Positions 38,045-49,696 of a stretch of DNA of 64,000 nt are shown here, piece after piece. Both the position numbers and the translations under genes were made by a program. The notes under the pieces were generated by a model. That model had not been told where the DNA came from. It saw only the letters and a program-made list of their open reading frames with translations, and ran no database searches. The DNA comes from Dioscorea cayenensis subsp. rotundata. Taxonomy: Eukaryota > Streptophyta > Magnoliopsida > Dioscoreales > Dioscoreaceae. The stretch lies in the NCBI RefSeq assembly GCF_009730915.1, contig NC_052475.1:28209016-28273015 (forward strand). Direction: 5' to 3'. How positions within the stretch are numbered: the first letter of the stretch is position 1; every line of letters begins with the position of its first letter.

Positions 38045-41000
38045 TCAAACACAGAGTTCTCTTGAAAACTCTTTGGTGAATTCCTCCATATGAGAAGGGG
38101 AGAGGCACACTGACATATGAATCTCTCCTTCCTCTCTCCCCCCGACGAGCACTACTTGGCCTTCATGGTTCACAGAAACTAGCTCCGTCCTACTCGGGCG
38201 CCCTACACCAAAGTCTATATTATAGGCACGAAAACTCGAAGACCCAGCAATAAGAACATTGACCAACTTGGTATTTCTCTTGAACTCACCCACCCAATCT
38301 TCACACCCTCCCAAAACGTCCTTAGAACTCTCATCTATTTTTTCTTTGATCCTTGAACACGCCTTTGAAAGTCCAGCATTTTCAATTAGTTCCATGACCT
38401 TGGCTTTTGCAAAGCAGGGCTTAAGGCAATTGCCCAAATAATTGTCTTTCAATGGAGGGATGAGGCGAGTCCTACAGTCCATGAGGAACCCTAAAACGGT
38501 CTCCTCATTAGGGTCCTCCATACCTTTGGTTTTTATAAAACTGATCCAAGTCAGAGCTGAGAGCACTGTGAATGTTGAATATTGGATGCAGCCTTCTTTG
38601 GCTCGTTGTTTGATGGATTGGATCATATCCCGGCTAATTGGGAACGTTCTTCTCATTAGTTCTGATCGTTCTTCTTCCATGTTGAGCTTTTCACTTATGA
38701 TCTGGTTTTTATGTTTGAGCGAGAAAGATTCTTCAATACATAAGTTCATGTGAAAAACATAATTTCTCCAAATGTATTATATATTCATATCATTCTTTTT
38801 TTTTTCTTAAAAAAACTCATGCATACTGAAAAAGAAATTTGAATGAGAATAATAATTTTTTAAAAGAGAGGTGGGCAATGGACATTATGTATGGACGAGC
38901 CATGCACGAAGTTTTTTCCTTTTATACACCTATCCATGCACCTTTTTGATAAAAACTAGGCCTTTTTTTAAATATTGCTTTTTTTAAATTAATTACTAAA
39001 AATAGGTATTTTTTTAGAATTATTTACCAAATTAGGCATTTTTTTATTTTTTTAATATTAAATTTTTAAATTTTTTTAATAGTTGTGGGTTCCACTGGTT
39101 TTTTAATATTAAAATTTTATTTTTTTTAAAAATCATCAGGTCCCACTAGTTTTTTAATATTAAAATTTATTTTTTTAAAACCGAGATGGGTCCCTACTAG
39201 CTTTTTAAATTAAAAACAATTTTTACACTAAAAACCCTTATCATTTCATAAAAATGTTTTACAACTAGCTTTTATTCCCAAACTCTACTTTCACTAATCC
39301 TATGAGATAAAAAAATTATGGGTAATATTCGAGTTAAAAAAATTTAAAAGATAAAAAAATTATCGTGGTTAAAAATTTTTTTATATACATTAAATTAAAA
39401 TTATCTCCAATAATACATAAAAAAATTAAAAATTATCTCCAATATTTATGGATCTTTCATACTAATATCGTTTGCAGATTTTCACAAAAAAAGAGACTTG
39501 GACGGTTTATATAGGCCCACCCTAACAAATGGATGGCTATGATTAATTTGATCCAATGGGCTCTTATGAATGGGAGTAGAGTCTTATTCGCAGCCCAATA
39601 ATTCAAAATTTCATCAACCCCCAATAATACTCTCCACCTCACCCTAATAATTACATCTTTTACTATGAGATAATTTTTTTAGGCTCCACCTAACAAATGG
39701 ATGATTATGATGAATTTGATCTAATAGCTCTGTGAATGGGGTGAGGCTACACTTGCCACCAATAATTCATCCCATCAACTCCCCAATAATACTCTCCACC
39801 TACTCCTAACAATTACATCTTTGATTATTTTTAATATCGGAGATAATTTTTAATTTTTTTATGTATTATTGGAGATAATTTTTAATTTTTTTATGTATAA
39901 AAAAATTTTTAACCACAACAATTTTTTTATCTTTTAAATTTTTTTAACCGAATATTACCCATAATTTTTTTATCTATAGGGATTAGTGAAAGTAGAGTTT
40001 GGGAATAAAACTAATAGAAAAAAATTATATGAAATGATAAGGGTTTTAGTCAGAAAATTGCTTTTTTTAATTTAAAAAAACTAAGTAGGACCCATCTCAG
40101 TTTTAAAAAAATAAATTTTAATATTAAAAAACTAGTGGGACCTGCCGATTTTTTAAAAAAAATAAAATTTTAATATTAAAAAACAAGTGAAACCCACAAC
40201 TATTAAAAAAATTTAAAATTTAATATTAAAAAAATAAAAATGCCTAATTTCGTAAATAATTCTAAAAATACCTATTTTTAGTAATTAATTTAAAAAAAAG
40301 CAATATTTAAAAAAAAAAGCCATAAAACTATCCATGCACCTTCTATAGTTTTTTTTTTAAAATTAGATAAATCACGTTTTTTCAAAATACCTTCCATAAA
40401 TTCTTTTGAATTAAAAAAATTAAATATTAAAAAGCTTATGTTTTTAAGTTTTCATTTAAAATTTTAAAATCTAATAAAACTTATTATATAAAAAATTTGT
40501 AAGTCATCAATTGTACTGTTATTTTCAGTTTTTTTTTAAAAATAATAAATTCATGGTTATTTATTTTCTATTAAAAAAATATATATATTTAAATATTAAT
40601 GTTGATGAAAAACAATAAATAAATATATAAATAAATTAATAATACCAAAACTGGACTTACAATGGGAAGCTCCGGCGCCACCATCTTCAGGATCCGGCGC
40701 GCGATCTCATCACCGCAAGGATGGTGCCGGATCACGGTTGAACCGTGAACCACCGGTGAAACGTCTGAAATCGCTTCCTCACCCTCGCGGCAAGCCGTGG
40801 CCCAGGCCTCGATGAACTGCCACAAGCCCCGGCCATCCACCACCGCGTGATTCACGGCAAACCCAACAGCCAAGCCGCCGCTCTCAAACTTCGTCACCTG
40901 AACGGCCATGACCGGTGCTGGTAAAACTTTAGTGTCCAGCTCCGGTACGAGCCGAAGAAACGAGTCGACGTCGTGGATCTCATCGGAAGCGAGACGGATG

Positions 41001-41320
41001 AAGTCCGCGTCCGAGCTGGCTTCTATGAAGGTGACGTGATCATCCGGGGAGCAAGCTACAGCGACGTCACCGGTGGCGGGGAGGTAGGTGAGCTTACCGG
41101 CGAGTGGATAGAAGCAGCGGAGGGAGGCGGAGAGGGAGGATTTGAGGGAATGGAGGTCAGGGGTGGCGCCGGGGAAGAGGAGGAGGCGTTGGATGGGTGG
41201 TAAGGGGATCCAGATGGCGTCGAAGAAGGAGAGGGGGAGGAGGAGGAGGGGGTCCTTTCCCAGCGCCGGTGAAGGCGAGATGGTGATGTGGGATGCGTTG
41301 TGGACTCGGACTGAAGCCAT
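38045..41320 (-). CDS. BAHD acyltransferase copy 1 (two exons, possible frameshift at the junction)
   Basis: BAHD enzymes move acyl groups from acyl-CoA to alcohols or amines in the cytosol; this one resembles anthocyanin/phenolic-glucoside malonyl- or coumaroyltransferases. Exon 1 is 41320-40661 (220 codons), with the catalytic HXXXD as NHAVVDG, and ends at ATT|GTAAGT. Exon 2 ends at 38045 and contains VLSALTWISFIKTK, the YFGNC-like DNYLGNC typical of that clade, and DFGVG where most members have DFGWG. The intact family length would be about 448. In copies 2 and 3 the acceptor GAAG|AATCTCTCG keeps the frame. Copy 1 reads GAAG|AATCTTTCTCG, two bases longer, so the same acceptor (exon start 38730) would shift the frame. 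It is therefore either mildly broken or spliced differently. The 1.9-kb intron contains a foldback element. Confidence 0.8.
38945..40327. mobile_element. Foldback/long-TIR transposon in the BAHD copy 1 intron, 15-bp TSD
   Basis: Two arms of about 490 bp (about 38965-39455 and 39830-40325) are inverted copies. For instance, AAACTCTACTTTCACTAATCC on the left corresponds to GGATTAGTGAAAGTAGAGTTT on the right. The centre holds two direct copies of about 150 bp (about 39515-39665 and 39682-39831). The 15-mer CTATCCATGCACCTT flanks the element exactly (38930-38944 and 40328-40342), whereas the copy 2 intron has one similar, uninterrupted stretch near 55140. No protein is encoded. Long arms and internal tandem repeats suit foldback or non-autonomous Mutator-like elements; the superfamily is unsettled because the TSD is unusually long. 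Confidence 0.85.
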
Positions 41321-41866
41321 ATATATGCTTGAGCTCAGGAAAGAGAACGAAATGAATATTTCTCAAGTGCTCGGAAGATATAAGTAGGCTTATTTTATTT
41401 TATTAATATAATATTTTTTTAAAAATTATTTACTTTAAGTACGCAACATTTATAGTTATTAAATACATGGAACCCTTTGCACATGATGGAAATAAATTTC
41501 ACCGACCATATAAATTTCTACAAGTACGATTTAAATATGGATCCTATCCTTGTTTTTTCCGTCTTCAACCACCCAATGTGAAACTACAGGATGGGTAAGA
41601 ATCCCCTTGTGCAAATCAGTCATCAATGCTGCCTCGGTGGAAACAATAAGAGCATGGCAAGTACGAGCTCTTCCAAACAAATCATGCAGTTCATTGCTTC
41701 CTTTTGTTCATGCAACAACTCGGTCACCAAGCTCGATCTCCAAAGTGCCTGTGTATGGACAAGTTTTCAACTCTGTATCTTCAATCAATTCATGGAGAAT
41801 CCGATTCAAATGTGTTGCAATATTGCTAAACAGTAAACTGTAGAGGCCTGCGGTTATGGGTAAGGA
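41321..41866. other. Upstream region of BAHD copy 1, conserved with copy 2
   Basis: 41321-41540 should contain the promoter; a TATA-like TTATATC lies on the minus strand near 41380. Then 41540-41845 is paralogous to 57950-58215: both contain TCAATGCNG...CATGCAGTTCATTG / CATGCAGCTCATTG and GTCACCAAGCTCGATCTCCA. On the minus strand short frames such as GILTHPVVSHW / GILVHSVDSHW align between the two, so the block may be an old gene remnant, but I do not recognise a family. Confidence 0.5.
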
Positions 41867-42178
41867 TGACAGGTAGGAAGAGGGAAAGAAAAGATGAAAG
41901 ATAAGAGAAGAATGGAGATGGGAGAAGAAAGGAGAGAGAGAAAACTACTTTGCTGTCCTTTTCTCATTAATTCTCCGGCATATAAAACAGATAACAATAG
42001 ACATAGAATCATACATACTCAACAGACAACAACAAATAGACAATAACAAACACCTCATCTCATCCCATTGGATGGACCCCTCCACTAATTGATCCACTAA
42101 CCAATTCATTGGGCATTCTACCCAACAACAAGAATCTTTCTCATAATCCACCAGCTATTCATATATCAGTTTTCCCCA
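41867..42178 (-). mobile_element. Outer part of an older copia LTR, split by the copia element at 42-49 kb
   Basis: On the minus strand this follows the position where the younger copia element would have inserted, and it ends in CTACCTGTCA at 41867. It contains a TTTTATATGCCGG promoter-like segment and a C/T-rich tail. With the 17 bases at 48903-48919, which read TGTTGGGAAGTGGTACT on the minus strand, it would make a copia LTR of about 330 bp. The join is an inference: the expected 5-bp duplication of the inner element is not clear at this side. Confidence 0.55.
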
Positions 42179-42701
42179 TGATTAAAGATTCATAAACCCT
42201 AATTCATACTCTAGATCTTTTTATTTGGAGATTGTTTAGGAACAAAGAAAGTGGCGGAAGTGTAACTGCACTTGAATCCATTAATTATGACGAAAGTGAT
42301 TGGGTCTTGTGGTTCTTCTGACTGATCACACGCAGAGAGGGGAGATTGGAACCCTAATTCAGAAAACTAATTCTGAATCTTAGATCGTTACGTGCTCAGT
42401 CAGGGACCACACCCTATTTATAAAAAAACTTTATGGGGCTAATTACAAGTCTGCACATCATAGATTTGACAATTTTACCCCCAGGAATTCTACACAACAT
42501 ATGATTAATATGTATATCCACACATTTAAAATTAGATAATTAGGACCAAATTCAAAACTTGAATCAGATCACAATTTGGGTCCATTCAAAACTTGAATAT
42601 AATAAGATATACACAATTATAAACATTAGTTGTGTACGTCTACACAACTTATGCACATAGGTCCTTATATCCCTACATAATGTGTGGTCCACAACCCAAC
42701 A
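42179..42701 (-). repeat. 3' LTR of the nested copia
   Basis: Collinear with 48375-48902; on the minus strand it begins TGTTGGGTTGTGGACCACAC. The last 20 bases before 42179 align poorly with the other LTR, so the outer boundary is approximate. Confidence 0.85.
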
Positions 42702-43106
42702 ATCTCCCACTTGGACCATACAATCATGCACCTTCGGGAATTCAAAATTGTGTATAAATTACTATCAACAACCAAATGTAATTACAACTGAAAAATTATC
42801 TAAATCAATCTCGACCATCAGCCTCATCTTTACATGGAACATAGGGGCAGTCGTCGCCAGTACAATGCAACTAAACCCACAATGCTCAGACATACCGACT
42901 TAACTAATGACTTAGATAAAGTGTGGATGTGTAGCATGGAAATTACAAGCTAATGTGATCTACGCTTGTCTATTTCCAACTGGTCCAACTTTAAAGTCTT
43001 TATGAGATCATAGTTTAGAGCAAAAATAAATGATAAACTTTATAAAAATTAATCAAAAGTGTCATGACATCAACATGAATATCAAGCTATGAAAAATAAA
43101 CTCCAA

Positions 43107-46100
43107 CTAATCAGAAGCATTCATACTAACGACGCCCATGCTAGCAATATGTTCATGAAAAACTGTAGGCGCCAATGCTTTTGTAAGCAGATCCGCAACC
43201 ATGGAATTTGTCCCTATAAGCTCAATACTAACAAAGCCACTCTGAACCCTTTCTTTAACAGCTAAGAACTTAATGTCTATATGCTTAGATCTAGAAAAAC
43301 TTCTGTTGCTGTTTGAGAACAAAACTGCTACTCTATTATCACAATACAACGTCAAAGGTCTCTTTATGCTTTCGACAACTCGTAATCCTTTAACGAAATT
43401 GCATGCACCAAATAGCATGACTAGATGCCTCATAACATGCGATGAATTCTGCCTCCATGGTTGATGAAGCAACCAAGGATTGCTTAGCACTTCTCCATGA
43501 AAAGCGACACCACCGACCATAGTGAAGATGTAACCAGATGTCGACTTACGACTATCCAAGCATCCAGCAAAGTCGGAGTCGGAATACCCAATGATCTCAA
43601 GCCTATCCAACCTCTCTGATGTGAGCGCGTAATCCTTTGTCTTCGAAGATATCTAAAGACCCTTTTGGTCGCAAACCCAATGTTCTCTACCTGGATTACA
43701 TTGATATCTTCCAAGCATTCCCACTATAAATGCCAGGTCAGGACGGGTACAGACCTGTGCATACATAAGACTTCCTACTGCAGACGCATAGGGAATGTTC
43801 TGCATGTATTCGGATTCAATTCCTTCCTTAGGACACTGTCTTAAACTAAATTTATCTCCCTTCGACACGGGGGTGTCATGAGGCTTACACTTCTGCATGC
43901 CAAACCTTTGCAGTATTTTCTCAATATAGCTCTTCTGAGATAAACTCAAGGAGCCTTGTGAACGATCACGATGAATCTGGATCCCTAATACAAAGGATGC
44001 TTCACCAAGATCTTTCATCTCAAAACTTTCAGAGAGAAATTTCTTAGTTTCCCAAAGGATCCCTTTGTCACTGCTGGCAAGCAGAATATCATCAACATAT
44101 AGAATCAAAAATATGTACTTACTCCCACTGAACTTGTGATACACACAATCCTCAACAGTGTTCACCTCAAAGCCAAATGAGAGAACAATATGATGGAACT
44201 TTTGATACCATTGTCGGGAAGCCTATTTAAGCCCATAGATAGATTTCTTAAGTTTGCAAACCATTTGATTGGTCTCCCCAGCGACTAATCCCTCCGACTG
44301 CATCATATAAATGGTCTCCTCAATGTCTCCATTAAGAAAAGCCGTCTTTACATCCATCTGATGTAGCTCAAGATCCAAATATGCCACAAGTGCCATAATG
44401 GTCCTAAAAGAGTCTTTTGCAGAAACAAAAGAAAAAGTCTCTTTGTAATCGATGCCCTCCCTCTGAGTAAATCCTTTCGCAACTAGACGCACCTTATACC
44501 TTTCAACATTGCCTTGTGAATTCCTTTTGGTCTTAAAGACCCATTTACATCCAATAGGTTTCACACCTTCCGGCAATGGGATAAGGTCCCAAACGTCATT
44601 GTCCTTCATGGATTGGATTTTCTCACCCATAGCTTCGATCCATTTATGAGAGTTTGAGCCATTAATTGCCTCACTAAAGGTAACTGGATCGTTTTCCATT
44701 GAGTCAATATATCCTTCATGCTCATGGAGAAATACCAAATAGTCATCCGAAATTGGATTTCTCCTTACTCTCGTGGACCTCCTTAGAGGCACTGGTTCTT
44801 CTTGAATTTGAGGTTGAATGTCTTGTTCCTCACCAATAAATGGTTAAGTACCCTCTTCTTGATGGGTAGGAATAATATCATCTCTGTCATGTACCGAATG
44901 TTGCGTTTGAATGACAACAGGAAAAGAAACCTGACTGTGATCCTTAGCAACAGCAGAGAAAGATGTATCCAAATCCTCCCCAAAGACAAAATCATCACTT
45001 CGATTCTCCTCCCCAACCTCAACATCCTCAAAAAACCGGGCATTTACCGTTTCGAAAAAGGTTCTTGATGTAGGATTATAAAACTTAAACCCTCTTGATT
45101 TTTCAGAGTACCCTACAAAATAGCTACTTATTGTCCTTGCATCCAGTTTTCTTTCATTAGGCCTATAAGGCCTTGCCTCAGCTGGACAACCCCAAACTTT
45201 TGAATGCCTTTAGGATAGGCTTCTTGCGATCCCATAATTCATAAGGGGTCTTCTTAGCGACCTTAGTGGGAACTCTATTTAGGAGATAGATCAGCGGTCT
45301 TTAATGCTTCACCCCGAGAGAGTTAGGTAATGTTGTATGAGTAATCATACATCTTACCATATTTTTTTAAGGGTTCGGTTCGCCTCTCGCCACACCATTC
45401 ATGCTAGGACAACTCGGCATGGTGTATTGAGGAACGATTCCACACTCCTCTAGGTATTGAGCAAAAGGGCCCGAGCGTTGCTCACCCGATCCATCGTACC
45501 TCACCGTAGTATTCACCACCACGATCGGATCCGACGGCCTTTATATTCTTGCCCAATTGATTTTTTTAACTTCGCCTTAAATGACTTAAAAAAAGTCCAA
45601 GGCCTCCGATTTCGATGTAATAAGTAGAGGTAACCATAGCGAGTAGTCATCAATGAACGTAATGAAATACCGTTGACCGTTCCAAGACACCATAGGGAAA
45701 GGTCCACAAATATCGGTATGTATAAGTTCTAAGACTTCTTTACTTCTCGCCCCCCCACTTTCCTTTTTGTTTGTAGTCTTTCCTTTAATGCATTCAATGC
45801 ACACACTATTGTTGGTTTTTGTCAATTACATCAATAATTCCATCTCTTACAAGCCTATCAATTCTCTTTTCAGAGATATGACCCAAACGCTTGTGCCATA
45901 ATGAGTAGGAATTTTTCATTTTTGTAATCTACGTTTTATTCCTTTTAGTTTTCAGATGATTATGGGATTCATTGTTTGTATTAACCATATCAAGCAAATA
46001 AAGATTATCACTTTCACTTAATGTCATCGGGTTCCAACCAACATCGAATTAAAATGAAGAACACATTTTTTTATTACCAAATGAACAAAAAAATAACCTT

Positions 46101-47230
46101 CTTTGTCTAAAAATTGAAATAGAAACTAAATTCCGATCCCGAAGGGACGGTACAATAAATGTGTTATTCAATTCTAAATAAAAAAACCCAAGACTGAAGT
46201 AACAATCTAAAAGTCCCTACGCCTACAACTCGCCTTTCCGGTCCCCATATAGATGTATCTTTCACCATCACTCGGCGTTCGGCGATTCGAGCAACCCCTG
46301 CATTGATACACTTATGTGAGTTGTAGCAGCTGAATCCAACCACCAAGTATATCTATTAACTGAAACGAAATTAACTTCGATGACAAACTTGAGCAAAAAA
46401 ACATACCTTTCTTTACTGCGCAAGCGGGATACTTAGGGCGATCTTTCTTTACATGAGAAGCCTTCTTGCGGAAGAAGCATTTTTAATTCTTTATGCTCTT
46501 TTTTTCGAGGGCCTTTGGTCTTCTTACACGATTTTTGGTGCCGTAACTTTATCGTATTTCCTCTTCTTTTGAGGGGCTCGAGTTAGAAGATGCCAAATGC
46601 GCACTCTCAACTTTATCTTTGTTTCGTTCTATCTTCCTCACTGTACCAAATGTGAGATGAGCTCATTCAAAGTCCACTTATCCTTCCGACGGTTATAGCT
46701 CACTTCAAAGCCCGACTGAATCGAGGAGGGAGGGAAATCAAAAACCAAATGCACGGAACATCTTCCGCGATTCAATTTTTAAGCCTTTCAATTTCCCAGC
46801 TAGATGAAACATGTCGAGAACGTACTCACGTATGTTCCCATCACCCTTATACCGCGTAGAGACAAGTTTCCTTAGGGACAACACTCATCTCCGCCTTATC
46901 ACTTCTTACGAGCGTTCCTCGAGGGTGTCAAGAAAGTGCCTAACATCATTTTTCCTCGGACATAGTGTCCGGAAAAGTCTCGGGATTGTATTCTTTATGA
47001 TCATCAAACCAATGCGATTAGACCTCTCCCTACCTCTCAAAAAAACTCTCCCTATCCTCAAGAGAGCTTTGATTTGTAAGAGGTGCGGGGCGTGGTTCTC
47101 TTAATGCATGGTCTAGATCCATACATCCCAAAAACAAGTGTCACCTTATTTTTTTCCAAGTCTTAAAGTTTGTGCCGCTAAGCACGGGAACACCACGAGT
47201 GTAGCGGACACATTGCCAACACTCATGATA
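43107..47230 (-). pseudogene. Copia Gag-Pol of the nested element, frameshifted
   Basis: On the minus strand from high to low coordinate: a Gag start near 47190 (LSGTNFKTWK-like), a degenerate zinc-knuckle region near 46480-46420 (CFFRKKASHVKKD), integrase near 45825-45590 (ELIHTDICGPF and FIDDYSLW), reverse transcriptase from 44792 (GCKWVFKTKRNSQG, KTAFLNGDIEE, then LILYVDDILLASSD near 44090), and RNase H 43610-43107 (YSDSDFAGCLDSRKS...KHIDIKF...DLLTKAL). Long frames survive from 44792 to 43107 with single breaks, for example near 44220 and 43650. The 45100-47230 part is shredded by many small indels, unlike the RT/RNase H part. Confidence 0.88.
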
Positions 47231-48374
47231 TCAGCTGTTCATGAGAGCAATTAACAAAAAAATCAACTCACAATTAAATAACCAAAAAAATATAATAATC
47301 AAGCATATAAATAACAACCACCCATCTTCAAGTCAATTGTTGTGACATTAAACCTAGTCTTTGGACGTAGATTCAATCCACTAGTAATCAACTTGTTGCG
47401 ATAATCAAGTTTTTATAGTAAAAATCTAGTCAAGTATGAAGTCTTCCTTTGGGTCGACTAAATACTCAAAATAGACACTTAATAACTATAAACAACTTAT
47501 TACCACATGTGCAAACAAATCTACGCCGGGACAACGGTCTTCCTTTGGGCCGACATGTTATGCGCATGAGCATAAGCATGCACTAATACCATGATTATTT
47601 ACAAACAAAAAGTTTCCACAACAGAGGTCACTTTGGTGACGATGCTGCTTCTACCAATTGTAGTAAATACCCAAGAAAGCTATAAAAGCAACTCTAAATT
47701 GTTATTTCCCAATGATTATTAAAGCCAACTTTATAATTATGAATTAAAAAATTAAATTCATAATAATTAAATCAAAATCCAAATATTATCCTAATCAAAA
47801 ATCAAAAGTAACATAACTAATTAATTATACTGAAAAGCTTTGATTTTGATAATAATCATCAAGATTATAATGATAATAATAAATCTAAATATGTATCATG
47901 AATGACTTATAAATCAATTCAAATCAATTCATCTCTATCAGAGAAACAATGCCATGATATATATCTATATTATATAATATTAAAATAAATATTGAAATCA
48001 GTGAATCAATTAATTCACACAAACACTGTGAATATTCAATATATATAATATTAAAATAAATATTGAAATCTATGAATCAATTAATTCACACAAACAATAT
48101 CATTGTGATGTGTGCAGTTATTATATCATCTATATATATATATATATATATCAATTAACAATTATGATATCATGTTCAGATTCTACTGAATATATTATAT
48201 ACATATATGAACACCCAATCAATATTGGATCATCTTCGTATTAACATCAAAATTCGGGACTGAAAGCATGCATAATAAAAACGTGTTTACATGCATGCAT
48301 ATTAATCAATAAATTCAAAATTTAATTAAAATAAATCCCAAACAATTCCAAAACAAGATGGCTCTGGTACCAAT
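47231..48374. other. Untranslated leader region of the nested copia
   Basis: AT-rich DNA between the Gag start and the 5' LTR of the minus-strand copia. It includes a direct repeat near 47965-48100 (AATATTAAAATAAATATTGAAATC occurs twice, quoted here as one 24-base unit in part: AATATTAAAATAAATATTG) and a TA microsatellite near 48133-48150. No other gene is seen. Confidence 0.55.
48361..48374 (-). promoter_or_regulatory. Primer-binding site of the nested copia
   Basis: Minus-strand TTGGTACCAGAGC lies directly beside the 5' LTR end (TGATGG at 48375 on the plus strand). It matches the initiator-Met site TGGTATCAGAGC except for one base. Confidence 0.8.
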
Positions 48375-48902
48375 TGATGGATCTAATGGGTATAAACCTT
48401 AATTCATACCCTGGATCTTCTTGCTTAGAGATTGCTTAGGAACAAAGAAAGTGGCGGAAGCGTACCTGCACTTGAATCCATTGATTATGACGAAAGTGAT
48501 TGGGTCTTGTGGTTCTTCTGACTGATCACACGCAGAGAGGGGAGATGGGAACCCTAATTCAGAAAACTTAATTCTGAATCTCAAATCGTTGCGTGCTCAG
48601 TCAGGGACCACACCCTATTTATAAAAAAACTTTATGGTGCTAATTACAAGTCTGCCCATCATAGATTTGATAATTTTACCCCCAGGAATTCTACACAACA
48701 TATGATTAATATGTATATCCACACATTTAAAATTAGATAATTAGGACCAAATTCAAAACTTGAATCAGATCACAATTTGGGTCCATTCAAAACTTGAATA
48801 TAATAAGATATACACAATTATAAACATTAGTTGTGTACGCCTACACAACTTATGCACATAGGTCCTTATATCCCTACATAATGTGTGGTCCACAACCCAA
48901 CA
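48375..48902 (-). repeat. 5' LTR of the nested copia
   Basis: 528 bp, TG...CA on the minus strand, collinear with 42179-42701. Confidence 0.9.
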
Positions 48903-49231
48903 AGTACCACTTCCCAACAAGTACCACTTGTCTGCTGTCTATTGGCACGTGTCACACGTTGTTGATTCCCATGTGTTTTCTGTTCTAGATGGTCTTTTTT
49001 GACTTGGTCAACCCCTACATAAACAGTGTGAATCAACAATTTAGTTGAATTTTTTGGAAATAAACCCAAGTTTAGTTTGAATCAACCAAAAGGAACCTGC
49101 TGACATTGTCTTAGTGAAGATATCAGCAGCAACATTCTCTTTACTTCACTTGGCAAATTTGCAATTACAGGCTTGCTGAAATCTGGAGTAGCTTTATTTA
49201 AAAAAAAAAAAAGAGATTTCATCAAAACCCA
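48903..49231 (-). mobile_element. 3' end of an older copia element (RNase H tail, polypurine tract, LTR start)
   Basis: On the minus strand, 49140-49070 reads NVAADIFTKTMSAGSF, the usual end of copia RNase H. About 150 bp further, CAGACAAGTGGTACT precedes an LTR start TGTTGGGAAG at 48919. Only 17 bases of that LTR remain before the nested element begins. The integrase fragment at 49697-49985 is the likely upstream part of the same element, with reverse transcriptase deleted between them. Confidence 0.72.
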
Positions 49232-49239
49232 CATCTAGA

Positions 49240-49696
49240 TAGAGGTGAGGACGGGCTGGTTAACTGGCCTGACGAGCCCGACCAGCCGGATTGCGGTTCA
49301 CCGGCCCATCGACCCTGACCCGACCCGACTTCCATGTTGACCCGGCGGGTTGGACCCGGTAGGCCGGACCCAGCTGGCCCACCCGATTAAAAAAAATTAA
49401 AAAATTCAAAAAATTCAGGAAAAAAAAATTCAAAAAACTGGTTGAGCCCGGCGGGCCGGAAGGGTTGCAACCCGGTTCTAAGCTGGGTCTGGCCCGACGG
49501 GTTGACCCAGCGGGCAAACCCGGTTCTAAGTTAGGTCTGGCCCGACGGGTTGACCCGGCGGACCAACCCGCCGGGCCATGGGTTGGGGCAAACCTAACCC
49601 GAACTGGCCCGTCGAGCACATGCCGTGACCCCGCGAGCCGGTTCCGGGTTGAGCACGGGCCTTGCCGGGTTGCCGGACGGCCCGTGCCCACCTCTA
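49240..49696. mobile_element. GC-rich hAT-type MITE, 457 bp, 8-bp TSD CATCTAGA
   Basis: The ends TAGAGGTGAGGACGGGC and GCCCGTGCCCACCTCTA are inverted repeats with two mismatches. The exact 8-bp repeat CATCTAGA flanks the element (49232-49239 and 49697-49704). Eight-base duplications and TAGxGGTG-type ends fit hAT. The interior is strikingly GC-rich, with repeated variants of CCCGACGGGTTGACCC around an AT-rich centre (about 49385-49438). It is inserted in the old copia element. The open frames on both strands are by-products of the GC-rich repeats. Confidence 0.85.

Larger units (their letters stand above)
42179..48902 (-). mobile_element. Ty1/copia retrotransposon with both LTRs, 6.7 kb, nested in an older copia
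   Basis: The 5' LTR (48375-48902) and 3' LTR (42179-42701) are about 525 bp each and collinear, with roughly 4% differences by eye. The primer-binding site (TTGGTACCAGAGCC on the minus strand) follows the 5' LTR and the polypurine tract CCAAGTGGGAGAT precedes the 3' LTR at 42702-42714. The interior reads Gag, protease, integrase, reverse transcriptase, RNase H on the minus strand. No clear TSD was found (AGTAC on one side, CCCCA on the other). The flank at 48903-49231 is the 3' end of another copia element. Confidence 0.9.

Noticed and set aside
40973..41387. Plus-strand glycine/arginine-rich frames
   Set aside because: Antisense shadows of BAHD exon 1.
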